From NCBI GenBank assembly GCA_031282425.1, contig JAITDT010000063.1, positions 1 to 45,249 of the forward strand: 45,249 bases of DNA. Direction: 5' to 3'. The stretch is from Holosporaceae bacterium (GTDB lineage Bacteria > Pseudomonadota > Alphaproteobacteria > UBA3830). The position numbers were made by a program, and so were the translations under genes. The notes under the pieces were generated by a model, which did not search any database, was not told the DNA's origin, and saw only the letters and a list, made by a program, of their open reading frames with translations. Shown here piece by piece: positions 29,802-38,416 of this stretch (position 1 is the stretch's first letter; each line of letters begins with the position of its first letter).

Positions 29802-31034
29802 ATGTATGCACTTCACGATTCCGCTTCCTATTTGATGGAACCCATAAGAAAATTCGCTCAACTTTTGAGGTTGCATTTGGGGTCAAACATGAAAATTATG
29901 GATGTGGGCATTGGACGCTTTACAGAAGGGTTGGCCGACATGTATGAACGATCTACAAGGCGTGTTCAAAAGCCCGAATTTAACATAGATCAAGTAACAG
30001 TCGACGGAGAGAATATTATCGTATATCAAACTACCATACTAAAAAAACCGTTTTGTCACCTTGTTCGTTTTACGAAAGAAGGCCAACGATCAGAACCGAA
30101 AGTTCTAATAATCGCTCCGGTTTCTGGGCATTTTGCAACATTGCTACGGGACACTGTCAAAAGAATGGTTTTGCGCCATGATGTATATATTACCGACTGG
30201 ATCAGCGTGCGGGATGTTCCGGCAGCAGCGGGAAATTTTTCATTGGACGAATATCTTTCGTATTTGATCGATTTCATGCACAAAATAGGTCCCAATACCC
30301 ATGTGATGGCTGTATGTCAACCGGCCGTGCAGGTCATGGCGCTTGCGGCTCTGATGGATGAGGCTGACGATCCATGTATGCCGGCAACTATTATCCCCAT
30401 GGGCGGTCCTATTGATCCGCGTGTAAAAAAAACACAAGTTAACGAGCTTGCAGAGAAACATTCTTTATCGTGGTTTGAAAAAAAATTTTTAACACGCGTG
30501 CCCGCCGGATATGACGGAGAAGGCCGGCGCGTATATCCGGGATTTGTGCAGTTAACGGCATTCATAAGCATGAATCCAGACGCTCATTATAAAGCTCATA
30601 TTCAATATCTGGAGGATAAGATATTCAATAACGAAGCCGGTATTGAAAAGCACAAGATCTTCTATGATGAATATCTATCCGTTCTCGATATGGATGATAT
30701 TTATTATTTAGAAACCATAGAGAAGATATTCCAAACTTATGAATTGCCGCGCAATGTTATGAAGTATAAGGGGCAATCCGTTGATTTAAGAAACATTAGG
30801 CGTTGCGCCCTATTAACTCTGGAGGGAGAAAAAGACGACATTTCTGCTCCTGGCCAAACTTTTGCAGCTCACGCTCTCTGCAAAAATCTACCTGCGGATA
30901 TGCACGCTCATTATCTGCAGCCCGGCGTCGGCCATTATGGCGTTTTCTCCGGCAGTAAGTGGCGATCACAGGTAGCTCCGCAGGTGGAGAATTTCATTAG
31001 AAAATTCGACCGAGAGAGAGGTTCCTATTTTTGA
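29802..31034 (+). CDS. phaZ: intracellular polyhydroxybutyrate depolymerase
   Basis: Hydrolyses stored poly-3-hydroxybutyrate granules in the cytoplasm. The 410-residue product matches the intracellular PhaZ family (PHB_depo_C). The nucleophile is the Cys of AVCQPAVQV (Cys172), as in the Ralstonia PhaZa1 type, with the likely acid in EGEKDDISAPGQ (Asp345/346) and the His in GVGHYGVFSGSKW (His378). There is no signal peptide. ATG 29802 follows AGGA at 8 nt and gives the family start MYALHDSASYLMEP; a longer frame from 29745 lacks this support. No PHB synthase or phasin gene is in the window. Confidence 0.93.
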   Translation: MYALHDSASYLMEPIRKFAQLLRLHLGSNMKIMDVGIGRFTEGLADMYERSTRRVQKPEFNIDQVTVDGENIIVYQTTILKKPFCHLVRFTKEGQRSEPKVLIIAPVSGHFATLLRDTVKRMVLRHDVYITDWISVRDVPAAAGNFSLDEYLSYLIDFMHKIGPNTHVMAVCQPAVQVMALAALMDEADDPCMPATIIPMGGPIDPRVKKTQVNELAEKHSLSWFEKKFLTRVPAGYDGEGRRVYPGFVQLTAFISMNPDAHYKAHIQYLEDKIFNNEAGIEKHKIFYDEYLSVLDMDDIYYLETIEKIFQTYELPRNVMKYKGQSVDLRNIRRCALLTLEGEKDDISAPGQTFAAHALCKNLPADMHAHYLQPGVGHYGVFSGSKWRSQVAPQVENFIRKFDRERGSYF

Positions 31035-31345
31035 GGATAACTATGGTTGTGACTTATACACAATTCGTTATGATAATGCGTACTAGCATTGAGCAAAGAA
31101 TCGTATTTTAGTTTTAATGACCTAATTTTTATTTTCAAACAACCCAATAAATATTCGATTGGATTTAAATCCGGCGAATAGGGAGGCTGACCGGATGACA
31201 CCCGGCTTTTTTAGCTTCCCGGAGTTCTTTTCTTTTGTGAAGCGAAGCCATTGTCCATGATTTCCAGCGCCAATGGATGCTCCGTTGTCACAAATTCAAC
31301 TGTAGGACTAGAAGAAAAGGAAGCGGGCCGAATATTACACAGTTG
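31027..31345 (-). pseudogene. IS630-family transposase remnant with frameshifts
   Basis: On the minus strand the DDE_3 region is readable in pieces: HPLALEIMDNGFASQKK (the MDN motif with the second catalytic Asp), then ELREAKKAGCHPVSLP in another frame, then PYSPDLNPIEYLLGCLK back in the first frame. These equal the MDNASFHKS...YSPDLNPIE signature of IS630 transposases, so at least two frameshifts have killed it. The N-terminal helix-turn-helix part is not recognised upstream. Its end overlaps the last bases of the PHB depolymerase gene on the other strand. Confidence 0.8.
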
Positions 31346-31614
31346 CGTCACAACGACAGAGGCAATGCGTCGGGCAATACAAAAGAGATCTTAGCCACCC
31401 TATCGAAGAAGTGTTCTGTCAACACTGCCTCACAAGATCCCCTTTGCAACAGAATCAGTCGCTTGACTTCGCTAAAATGAAGCCATAATTCTTCCAATAA
31501 TTTATCAAAACTTTTTTCTTAATTTATAAGGAAATTTTTGCAACTTCTCGCCTATGGAATACATGATTTAGGCCGAAAGCACAACACTTTTAAAAACCAT
31601 TGTTTTTTTTAGCT
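31346..31614. other. decayed intergenic DNA
   Basis: Between the IS630 remnant and the GT-C-like gene. Frames on both strands are broken by stops and no further transposase motif could be identified with confidence. It is probably the rest of the decayed insertion. Confidence 0.35.
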
Positions 31615-33036
31615 TTAATGAGCAAAGACGATTACTCCGGCGGCGGAGCCGTTGAACTCTTTAACTTTTTTGAAGCCTAATTTCGTCAATTTATCGCAAA
31701 TCATCTGGAATTGATCGCTTTGAACTGTTCTGGTCCAACATAGAATTAGTGAATTTCTATTAAATTTATCAAAATCTAACACTCTTTTTAATTCGCAGGC
31801 AAATCTACTATAATAATTAATGAAAAGTTGGTATCTACCACAATAAACTTCATCCCAAAATTTATACCACGGATCACTTGTTTCCAAACGATGGTCGCCC
31901 AGCCAAAAGAGCGTTTTGCCGGATTTGTGTTCCTTTACCAGATATTCAAAAAACAAATAATCGCTTTTGCGGTGTTCCCATACGTCCAACACCAAATTTT
32001 TAGAGTAATTTAAGGAGCTCCAGACGCTTATGGTCACCGCTACTATACTGATGTAGCGTATTAGTCTTTTGCCATTGGATAAAAATACGGCAAACGCCGG
32101 AACAAATAGCACGACAGTCGGAATAAAATAGTAATTGGACGTTAAATTCAGGAGTGCGTAGGCAAAGGCGTACCCTTCGCCAGCAAATAGCAAAGAATCC
32201 GTTTCCGTTACGCAGTCTTTCTTTATAAGTATCTTGCAGACTCTTATTAATATAAGCAGTAGAGTCAAATACAATAACGGCTCAGAATTGAATTGACGAA
32301 GAGGAAGGTCCAAAATACTCGTAACCACCGTCGCATACACTTTTTCATGTTTTTTGAAGAATAACCGGTAGATGTAAATGGCAATAAAAATTACGGAATT
32401 TAGAAGCAATGCATAATTAAATATTTTTTCCTCGTGAGATAATTTATCCAATAGCAAGCTTGTGATCGCAATAATCGCTATCGCCCCAAAAACTGGCTCT
32501 TTCAGATAAGTTGCATAGACGGCGGACAAGAAAGCTAATATATAACACGCCGTAGATTGCTCTACTTGAGCCTTGTGCCGACATAGCATAAAGGCGCTCA
32601 GCATGAAAAAAAGCATTCGCTCGCTGTAAAAACAATTCATATGTATCTGCATGAAACCTGAAGCTAAAAATAATGTCAGCAGAGAGAATAAGGAAATCAG
32701 GTAGTTATTGGTAATTTTATGAAGAAAAGTAAACAGCATTAGGCTGGCCAATATCATAATAATACAAGTGTAAATATAATGCCCAAGAGCCGTTGTGCCA
32801 TATGGAAACAATAATAAAAGCGAATAATCACCAAATCCTAACGGCCAAAATCTAGCGTCCCAAGTGCCGGCATGGGATGGCTTCCCAATGGCGGTGGTCA
32901 TCAAAAACTGATAATCATCACCGGGAATGGCATTATGGAAAACCCAGTTGGATTCCCATAAAATGCAGACGCATATTAATAAAAGCACTAAAAATAGAAC
33001 GATATAACTAATTATTTTTGGATAAACGTTTTTCAT
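31615..33036 (-). CDS. polytopic membrane protein, GT-C glycosyltransferase-like
   Basis: A 473-residue protein with a first membrane helix (about 8-27), a loop with GDDYQF (Asp40-Asp41), then about nine to eleven further helices to around residue 350 and a soluble C-terminal domain of about 110 residues. An acidic pair in the first outer loop plus many helices and a C-terminal domain is the general plan of lipid-linked GT-C glycosyltransferases, but no family signature was recognised, so this is an inference from shape and from its neighbour, a dolichol-phosphate-sugar-synthase-like enzyme that could supply its donor. Start ATG 33036. Confidence 0.55.
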   Translation of the reverse strand: MKNVYPKIISYIVLFLVLLLICVCILWESNWVFHNAIPGDDYQFLMTTAIGKPSHAGTWDARFWPLGFGDYSLLLLFPYGTTALGHYIYTCIIMILASLMLFTFLHKITNNYLISLFSLLTLFLASGFMQIHMNCFYSERMLFFMLSAFMLCRHKAQVEQSTACYILAFLSAVYATYLKEPVFGAIAIIAITSLLLDKLSHEEKIFNYALLLNSVIFIAIYIYRLFFKKHEKVYATVVTSILDLPLRQFNSEPLLYLTLLLILIRVCKILIKKDCVTETDSLLFAGEGYAFAYALLNLTSNYYFIPTVVLFVPAFAVFLSNGKRLIRYISIVAVTISVWSSLNYSKNLVLDVWEHRKSDYLFFEYLVKEHKSGKTLFWLGDHRLETSDPWYKFWDEVYCGRYQLFINYYSRFACELKRVLDFDKFNRNSLILCWTRTVQSDQFQMICDKLTKLGFKKVKEFNGSAAGVIVFAH

Positions 33037-33150
33037 GACTTCAATGCATAGAAAACCGTATTTAACCTCAATTTCTATTTTTTTTCAAAGTAAAATTAAG
33101 TGCTTTTTAAAAACGATCCTCGTACACTAGCAAGATATATTAAAATTATC

Positions 33151-34062
33151 CTAAATGGCAAACTCCAAATAATGTAGTTTCTTTATCTCCCGGCGCGTAT
33201 TGCTGATGCTATCCATTATAATGCCGCAAGTTAAGCTTAAAAACGAAAGCAATGTCAGACCTGTAGCTAGAACGGCGGTAGGCAACCGAGGCACTAATCC
33301 CGTTTCAATGAACGTAGCTATTATTGGGCATGATATTACCACCGAAATTACAAGTAATAACAGAGCAATCAGGCCGAAAAAAAATAGCGGTCTCGTTTCC
33401 TCCAAGAGTTTTATAACGCTGAAGAGAATCTGAAATCCATCCTTAAACGCGCTAAGTTTACTGTGGGAGTTTAGCGGTCTTTCCAAGTATTGCGAATCGA
33501 TCTCGGCGCATGGGATAGCAAGCGTTAGCGCATGAATCGATAACTCTACTTCTATATCAAATCCGTTGCTCATTATCGGAAATGTTTTTATAAATCTCTT
33601 GGAGAATGCCCGATAGCCAGAAAAAATATCTCGAAATGTGCTATGAAATAACAGCTCCAAAATAAAAGTAAATATACGATTGCCGAATTTGTGTCCCATC
33701 GGATAAGCTGCCTCTGATTTTTCTCGACGAACGGCCACGACCATATCTGCTTGTTCGGTCAACATAGTCTCGATCATGCGGATCGCATCTGCGGCGTCGT
33801 ATGTTAAATCGCCGTCTGCCATTATGTATATATCGGCATTAATATCGGCGAACATTTTGCGTACGACATTTCCTTTTCCCCTAATCTTTGCAGTTACAAC
33901 TGTAGCCCCTGCGCTTCTGGCAAGTTCGACAGTATTATCTTCGGAACAATTGTCATATACATAAATATCCGCGAGAGGCAACGACTTTCTAAATGATTTT
34001 ACAACCTCGGCAACGGTAGCCGCTTCGTTGTAGCAAGGTATCAGTACTGCTATGTTCTTCAT
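33151..34062 (-). CDS. family 2 glycosyltransferase, polyprenyl-phosphate type
   Basis: A GT-A fold enzyme of about 303 residues: VLIPCYNEAATV at the N-terminus, YDNCSEDNTVE, the metal-binding DxD as ADGDLTYDAADA, and FRDIFSGYRAFSKRF, a motif seen in dolichyl-phosphate sugar transferases. Two C-terminal membrane helices (about 230-255 and 265-295) would anchor it in the inner membrane. It probably moves a sugar from a nucleotide donor to a polyprenyl phosphate. ATG 34062 gives the common start MKNIAVLIPCYNE; an ATG 21 nt upstream is also possible and neither has a clear ribosome site. It lies just after fabD. Confidence 0.85.
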   Translation of the reverse strand: MKNIAVLIPCYNEAATVAEVVKSFRKSLPLADIYVYDNCSEDNTVELARSAGATVVTAKIRGKGNVVRKMFADINADIYIMADGDLTYDAADAIRMIETMLTEQADMVVAVRREKSEAAYPMGHKFGNRIFTFILELLFHSTFRDIFSGYRAFSKRFIKTFPIMSNGFDIEVELSIHALTLAIPCAEIDSQYLERPLNSHSKLSAFKDGFQILFSVIKLLEETRPLFFFGLIALLLLVISVVISCPIIATFIETGLVPRLPTAVLATGLTLLSFLSLTCGIIMDSISNTRREIKKLHYLEFAI

Positions 34063-34086
34063 GGGAACATAAAAACATAGCAACGA

Positions 34087-35010
34087 TTAATAATTTGCAA
34101 ATTTCTCCAGCGATTCTAGAGAATTTACTGAAATTAATGTCATGTTTGGAGCGGTGCGTTTTACCAATCCCAGAAGAACTTTTCCAGATCCAATTTCAAC
34201 ACATTGGGAGGCCGAATTGGACTCCGCCCACAGAATGCTTTCTCTCCATCTAATGCGACCTGTGAGCTGTCTAATCAACAATTCTTTAAAATTATCGACC
34301 TCAGCCTGAGCGGTAATATTGGAGATTATCGGCTTTGCAGGATTATAAAAGTTTGTTTTTTCCAAAACTTCCGAAAGCGCGGCAACGGCGTTCGCCATCA
34401 GTTCGCTGTGGAAGGGACCGCTAACTTCCAGAAATACGGTCTTGGCATTGGTTTTAGCTGCCATTTCCACTACTTTATTTACCGCGTTCTTATAGCCGCT
34501 AATTACCGTTTGCGCCGCTGAGTTATCATTGCCGATTTGAACTACTTCTTCTTTCGAATAACATTCCTCTATCATCTGCTGAACAGTTTCCAGATTCAAC
34601 CCAATAATCGCAGCCATTGCGCCATTCTGTGGGAATGCACAGGACATGGCGATTCCCCGCGTTCTTAAAATTCTAGCGGCGTCAGCAATGGAAATTACAC
34701 CAGCAGCGCAGAGAGCCGTGTACTCTCCCAGAGAATGTCCGGCAAAGAATTTAGCTTTTTCTACAATATTGACGTTAAATTCTTTTTCAAGAACTTTTAC
34801 CATCGCCATACTAACAGCCATTAGCGCCGGTTGAGTATTTTCCGTTTTTTTTAGATCGTCTTCCGTTCCAAAAAAGATCAAATCGGATAATTTAAGGGAT
34901 ATAGCGTCGTCTACTTCATGAAAAACATCCCTCGCCGATGAAAAATTATCATATATGTCTTTTCCCATTCCAATTTTTTGAGACCCTTGACCTGGAAACA
35001 CAAAAAACAT
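34087..35010 (-). CDS. fabD: malonyl-CoA:ACP transacylase
   Basis: Loads malonate onto acyl carrier protein for fatty-acid synthesis. The 307-residue protein has the N-terminal FPGQGSQKIGMG, the nucleophile motif GHSLGEYTAL (Ser93) and the catalytic His in SGPFHSELM (His201). The usual partners fabG, acpP or fabF do not follow; a glycosyltransferase does. It lies 16 nt after the AmpG-like gene. Confidence 0.95.
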   Translation of the reverse strand: MFFVFPGQGSQKIGMGKDIYDNFSSARDVFHEVDDAISLKLSDLIFFGTEDDLKKTENTQPALMAVSMAMVKVLEKEFNVNIVEKAKFFAGHSLGEYTALCAAGVISIADAARILRTRGIAMSCAFPQNGAMAAIIGLNLETVQQMIEECYSKEEVVQIGNDNSAAQTVISGYKNAVNKVVEMAAKTNAKTVFLEVSGPFHSELMANAVAALSEVLEKTNFYNPAKPIISNITAQAEVDNFKELLIRQLTGRIRWRESILWAESNSASQCVEIGSGKVLLGLVKRTAPNMTLISVNSLESLEKFANY

Positions 35011-35026
35011 GTCTTTCTCCCTATTC

Positions 35027-36358
35027 TTACTGATTTTTTTCGTTCATTTTTATCATTCGGTGTAAAATTAAGAGACTTGGACAAAACACAAGAGGAATGA
35101 ACAGGAAAAAATTAGTCCATCCCAGCGCGTCGGCCATCGCTCCGGATATGGTTCGAAATATTATTCCTCCCAACTCGAAAAATGCCCATAACAACGCATA
35201 TTGCGTAGTTGCGTAATTTTTGTTACACAGGCTGTAGAGAAAAGCAATAAACGCAGTAGCTATGACACCGCAGGTGATGTTTTCAATAAATACCGTTAAA
35301 TATAACATTCTTATGTTATGACCAACACAGGAAAGGATCATGTAGGACAGACAACCGACGGCATGAGTTATACCGGCCCAAAACATCGCTTTTTTAATGC
35401 CATACAATTTTACGATGTATCCGCCGATGATTCCCCCAACAAGAGCGGCGATTGTTCCAAATACCTGCACCACATTGGCTATTTCTAGCTTGGAAAATCC
35501 CATATCCACATAAAAAGGCTTGGCCATTTTTTGAGCCATTCTATCTCCTGCACGGTACAGCATGATTATGGCAATAGTTTCTCGCCAATCGCGCCGTCCC
35601 ATGAATATCTTAAACGGACATACGAGGCACTCAAAAATCGTTGCTTTCATTATGCGAATAAACTCGAATCGAGATTTTTCTCTTTTCCCATAAGATTCCA
35701 CCATTTTTTCTATGCGTTTAATCTCACTGGTTTTGGAAATTTGTGGCTCGTTGACGCAAAAAATAAAAATCGTGCATAGAAAAATCGAAAAAGCCATAGC
35801 GGCATATGCAAGATTCCATCCGTAATAGTGCGCCAAGTAGAGAGTGATGCTTTTGGAAAAGAACATACCGGCTTTATATCCAAAAACAAAAACTCCTGCT
35901 AAGGGACCGAACATTTCCACGCGCGCCTTATCCAGCTGATAAGGGTACAAAGACATATCTTGGCACCCATCTGCAAACGCCACAAGCGAAACACAGCTCA
36001 TCAAACCCACGATGCTCGTTTGAGGTGTTGCCATAGCCATTCCCATCAATCCGACAAATAGTAATAATTGACTAGCGATAGCCCAGCCGCGACGTCTGCC
36101 AAATATCCTGGATAAAACTGGAAAGTCCGTTTTTTCCATGAATGGAGCCCAGAGAAATTTTAACGTAAACGGCCATTGCAGAAGAGTAAATAACCCTATG
36201 ATTGTGTTGGATACTCCGCATTCCTTCAGCCAAAGATCCAAAACTGTCAACCGAAGAAGAAACGGAACGCCGCAGGTAAATCCCACAAAAAGTCTAGCGC
36301 TAATTCTTAAACGAAGACAGGCTTTTATAAAACTGTCGCCGGTAGACGCCAATTTCAT
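35027..36358 (-). CDS. AmpG-family MFS transporter (muropeptide permease-like)
   Basis: A 443-residue, 12-helix transporter with the AmpG-type opening (GFTCGVPFLLRLTVLDLWLK, then GVSNTIIGLF and WPFTLKFLWAPFME), the RRRGWAIASQL cytoplasmic loop and QDMSLYPYQLD in place of the usual QDI-A-DA-R motif. AmpG carries anhydro-muropeptides into the cytoplasm for wall recycling; rickettsial relatives occur in several diverged copies, so the substrate here is not certain. The start shares a base with the typA stop (TAATG). Confidence 0.78.
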   Translation of the reverse strand: MKLASTGDSFIKACLRLRISARLFVGFTCGVPFLLRLTVLDLWLKECGVSNTIIGLFTLLQWPFTLKFLWAPFMEKTDFPVLSRIFGRRRGWAIASQLLLFVGLMGMAMATPQTSIVGLMSCVSLVAFADGCQDMSLYPYQLDKARVEMFGPLAGVFVFGYKAGMFFSKSITLYLAHYYGWNLAYAAMAFSIFLCTIFIFCVNEPQISKTSEIKRIEKMVESYGKREKSRFEFIRIMKATIFECLVCPFKIFMGRRDWRETIAIIMLYRAGDRMAQKMAKPFYVDMGFSKLEIANVVQVFGTIAALVGGIIGGYIVKLYGIKKAMFWAGITHAVGCLSYMILSCVGHNIRMLYLTVFIENITCGVIATAFIAFLYSLCNKNYATTQYALLWAFFELGGIIFRTISGAMADALGWTNFFLFIPLVFCPSLLILHRMIKMNEKNQ

Positions 36359-38178
36359 TATTTCAATCTACTCATCTTTTTTCGAGCGTTTTGATCCAGA
36401 TACTTTTTCCGAAGTCTTACGGCTTTCGGCGTTACCTCAACCAATTCATCATCTTGAATATAGGACAATGCTTGCTCCAATGAAACAGTACGAGGTGGAG
36501 ATAGTTTAATATTATCGTCTTTTCCAGAAGCCCTCATATTTGTCAATTGCTTTGTTTTTGTGGGATTAACATCCAACTCATTGCTTTTATTATGTTCTCC
36601 TATAATAAGACCTTCGTAAACCGGCGCTCCTGGATTTATGAATAAAGTTCCTCTTTCTTCGAGAAAGAACAACGCGTAGGGAACTGCGTTTCCCGCGGCA
36701 TTGGAAACTAGAACGCCTCTGCCTCTGCCTTCGATGGATCCTTTATAGGGCTCATATCCGCTGAAAGATCTATTAATGATTCCCGAGCCTCGAGTATCCG
36801 TCAAAAACTCACTGTGATACCCGATTAATCCTCTAGTTGGAACGGAAAATTTCAGCCTCGTTTTTCCCACGCCCGATGGACGCATATCCAACAACGCTCC
36901 TTTCCGAAGAGTAATCTTTTCCACAATAATTCCCGTAAACTCATCGTCCAGGTCTACACAGAGCTCTTCCATCGGTTCCAGTTTTTGGCCGGTGGTTTCG
37001 TCGATTTTATATAGAACGTTGGGACGACTGATTGAAAGCTCAAATCCTTCTCTTCTCATAGTTTCTATGAGAATTCCCAGTTGCAACTCTCCCCGCCCTG
37101 CAACCTCGAAAGAATCCTGATCGCTTAACCTTTTCACAGAAACAGAAATATTTCCCTCGGCTTCCTTCTGCAGTCGATCCCAAATCATACGAGAAGTGAG
37201 CTTTTTCCCATCTTGTCCTGCCAACGGCGAGTCGTTTATGGAGAACACCATGGATAGCGTAGGCGGATCAATGGGCAGGGATTTTATGGGCGTAGAGACG
37301 TCTGTTGATGCAATGGTGTCCGCTACCGTCGCTATCTGGAGCCCAGCTATGGCCACTATATCTCCACATTCGACACGATCCACCGAAATGCGTTTTAATC
37401 CTTCAAAAGACAATAGTTTCGTTAATCTAGATCTCTCCACAACGCCGACAGTTTCGCGAATCGCGTGTACAGAATTGTTAATGGCGGCTGATCCTTTAAG
37501 AATCTTTCCCGTTAAAACTCTACCGAGGTATTGATCATAATCCAGCATGGTAACCAGCATCTGAAACGGCGCTTCTATGTCGACATTCGGAGGACTAATA
37601 TGCATCATTATTGTTTCAAAAAGGGGATTTAGACCGTTGCGTTCGTCATTTAGATTTTTCACTGCCCATCCATTCCTACCAGAAGCAAAGACAATTGGAA
37701 AGTCCAGTTGCTCTTCATAAGCTTCCAGAGCTACGAACAGATCAAACACCTCGTCAATGACTTCTGTAACGCGAGCGTCTTGTTTATCAACCTTATTTAT
37801 TACGACAATGGGCTTTAGCCCCAAAGCCAAGGCTTTTGTTAATACGAATTTTGTTTGTGGCATTGGTCCCTCGGAAGCGTCCACCAGTAAAAGCGCTCCC
37901 TCCACCATGCTCAAAATTCGTTCAACTTCTCCACCAAAATCGGCGTGACCTGGCGTATCAACTATATTAAACTTAGCGTCATTCCAAATGAAACTGGTGC
38001 ATTTTGCTAAAATCGTGATGCCGCGCTCTCGTTCCAGATCGTTATAGTCCATGGCGCAGGTTTCTATTTGTTGATTGTCTCTGAATATTCCGCTTTGTTT
38101 AAACATCGCATCCACCAGCGTAGTTTTACCGTGATCCACGTGGGCTATGATAGCCAGATTCCTAAGTTCTTTAGACAA
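36358..38178 (-). CDS. typA: ribosome-associated GTPase TypA/BipA
   Basis: A 606-residue translational GTPase that works in ribosome assembly and stress adaptation. It has P-loop [12 protein letters not shown] (about 11-22), switch I RGITILAK, switch II DTPGHADFGGEVE and NKVDK, then EF-G-like domains and the BipA-specific C-terminal domain (GRGRGVLVSNAAGNAVPYAL). The start codon is TTG, preceded by GGAG at about 8 nt. It is the first gene of the minus-strand envelope group. Confidence 0.96.
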   Translation of the reverse strand: MSKELRNLAIIAHVDHGKTTLVDAMFKQSGIFRDNQQIETCAMDYNDLERERGITILAKCTSFIWNDAKFNIVDTPGHADFGGEVERILSMVEGALLLVDASEGPMPQTKFVLTKALALGLKPIVVINKVDKQDARVTEVIDEVFDLFVALEAYEEQLDFPIVFASGRNGWAVKNLNDERNGLNPLFETIMMHISPPNVDIEAPFQMLVTMLDYDQYLGRVLTGKILKGSAAINNSVHAIRETVGVVERSRLTKLLSFEGLKRISVDRVECGDIVAIAGLQIATVADTIASTDVSTPIKSLPIDPPTLSMVFSINDSPLAGQDGKKLTSRMIWDRLQKEAEGNISVSVKRLSDQDSFEVAGRGELQLGILIETMRREGFELSISRPNVLYKIDETTGQKLEPMEELCVDLDDEFTGIIVEKITLRKGALLDMRPSGVGKTRLKFSVPTRGLIGYHSEFLTDTRGSGIINRSFSGYEPYKGSIEGRGRGVLVSNAAGNAVPYALFFLEERGTLFINPGAPVYEGLIIGEHNKSNELDVNPTKTKQLTNMRASGKDDNIKLSPPRTVSLEQALSYIQDDELVEVTPKAVRLRKKYLDQNARKKMSRLK

Positions 38179-38218
38179 TTGCTTACTCCGAAATTAAAGG
38201 AAACGAATTACGCTATAT

Positions 38219-38242
38219 AATATACTAATATTCCAGTATATT
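38219..38242. promoter_or_regulatory. inverted repeat upstream of typA
   Basis: AATATACT and AGTATATT are perfect 8-bp inverted arms around an 8-bp centre, about 40-65 bp upstream of the typA start and within its likely promoter region. It could be an operator for a dimeric repressor; it has no U-run and does not look like a terminator. Confidence 0.4.
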
Positions 38243-38295
38243 CTAGCGTGATTTTGGGGAGAGTTCTATTAAAAGTATTGAATGCTTTGTATCCA

Positions 38296-38309
38296 CGTCA
38301 TAAATGACG
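38296..38309. promoter_or_regulatory. perfect 14-bp palindrome in divergent intergenic region
   Basis: CGTCATAAATGACG reads the same on both strands. It lies midway between typA and the divergent propeller gene, where an operator acting on either side could sit. CRP/FNR-like or bZIP-like factors cannot be told from sequence alone. Confidence 0.35.
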
Positions 38310-38416
38310 GGAATATAAGGCACGTTTGGCAAATTCTTTACGCTTGCGATATTATAACTGCTTAATTGTTTGTTAACCTTTATATGCCATAATGATTCCG
38401 ATTGCAGGAGTTAACT

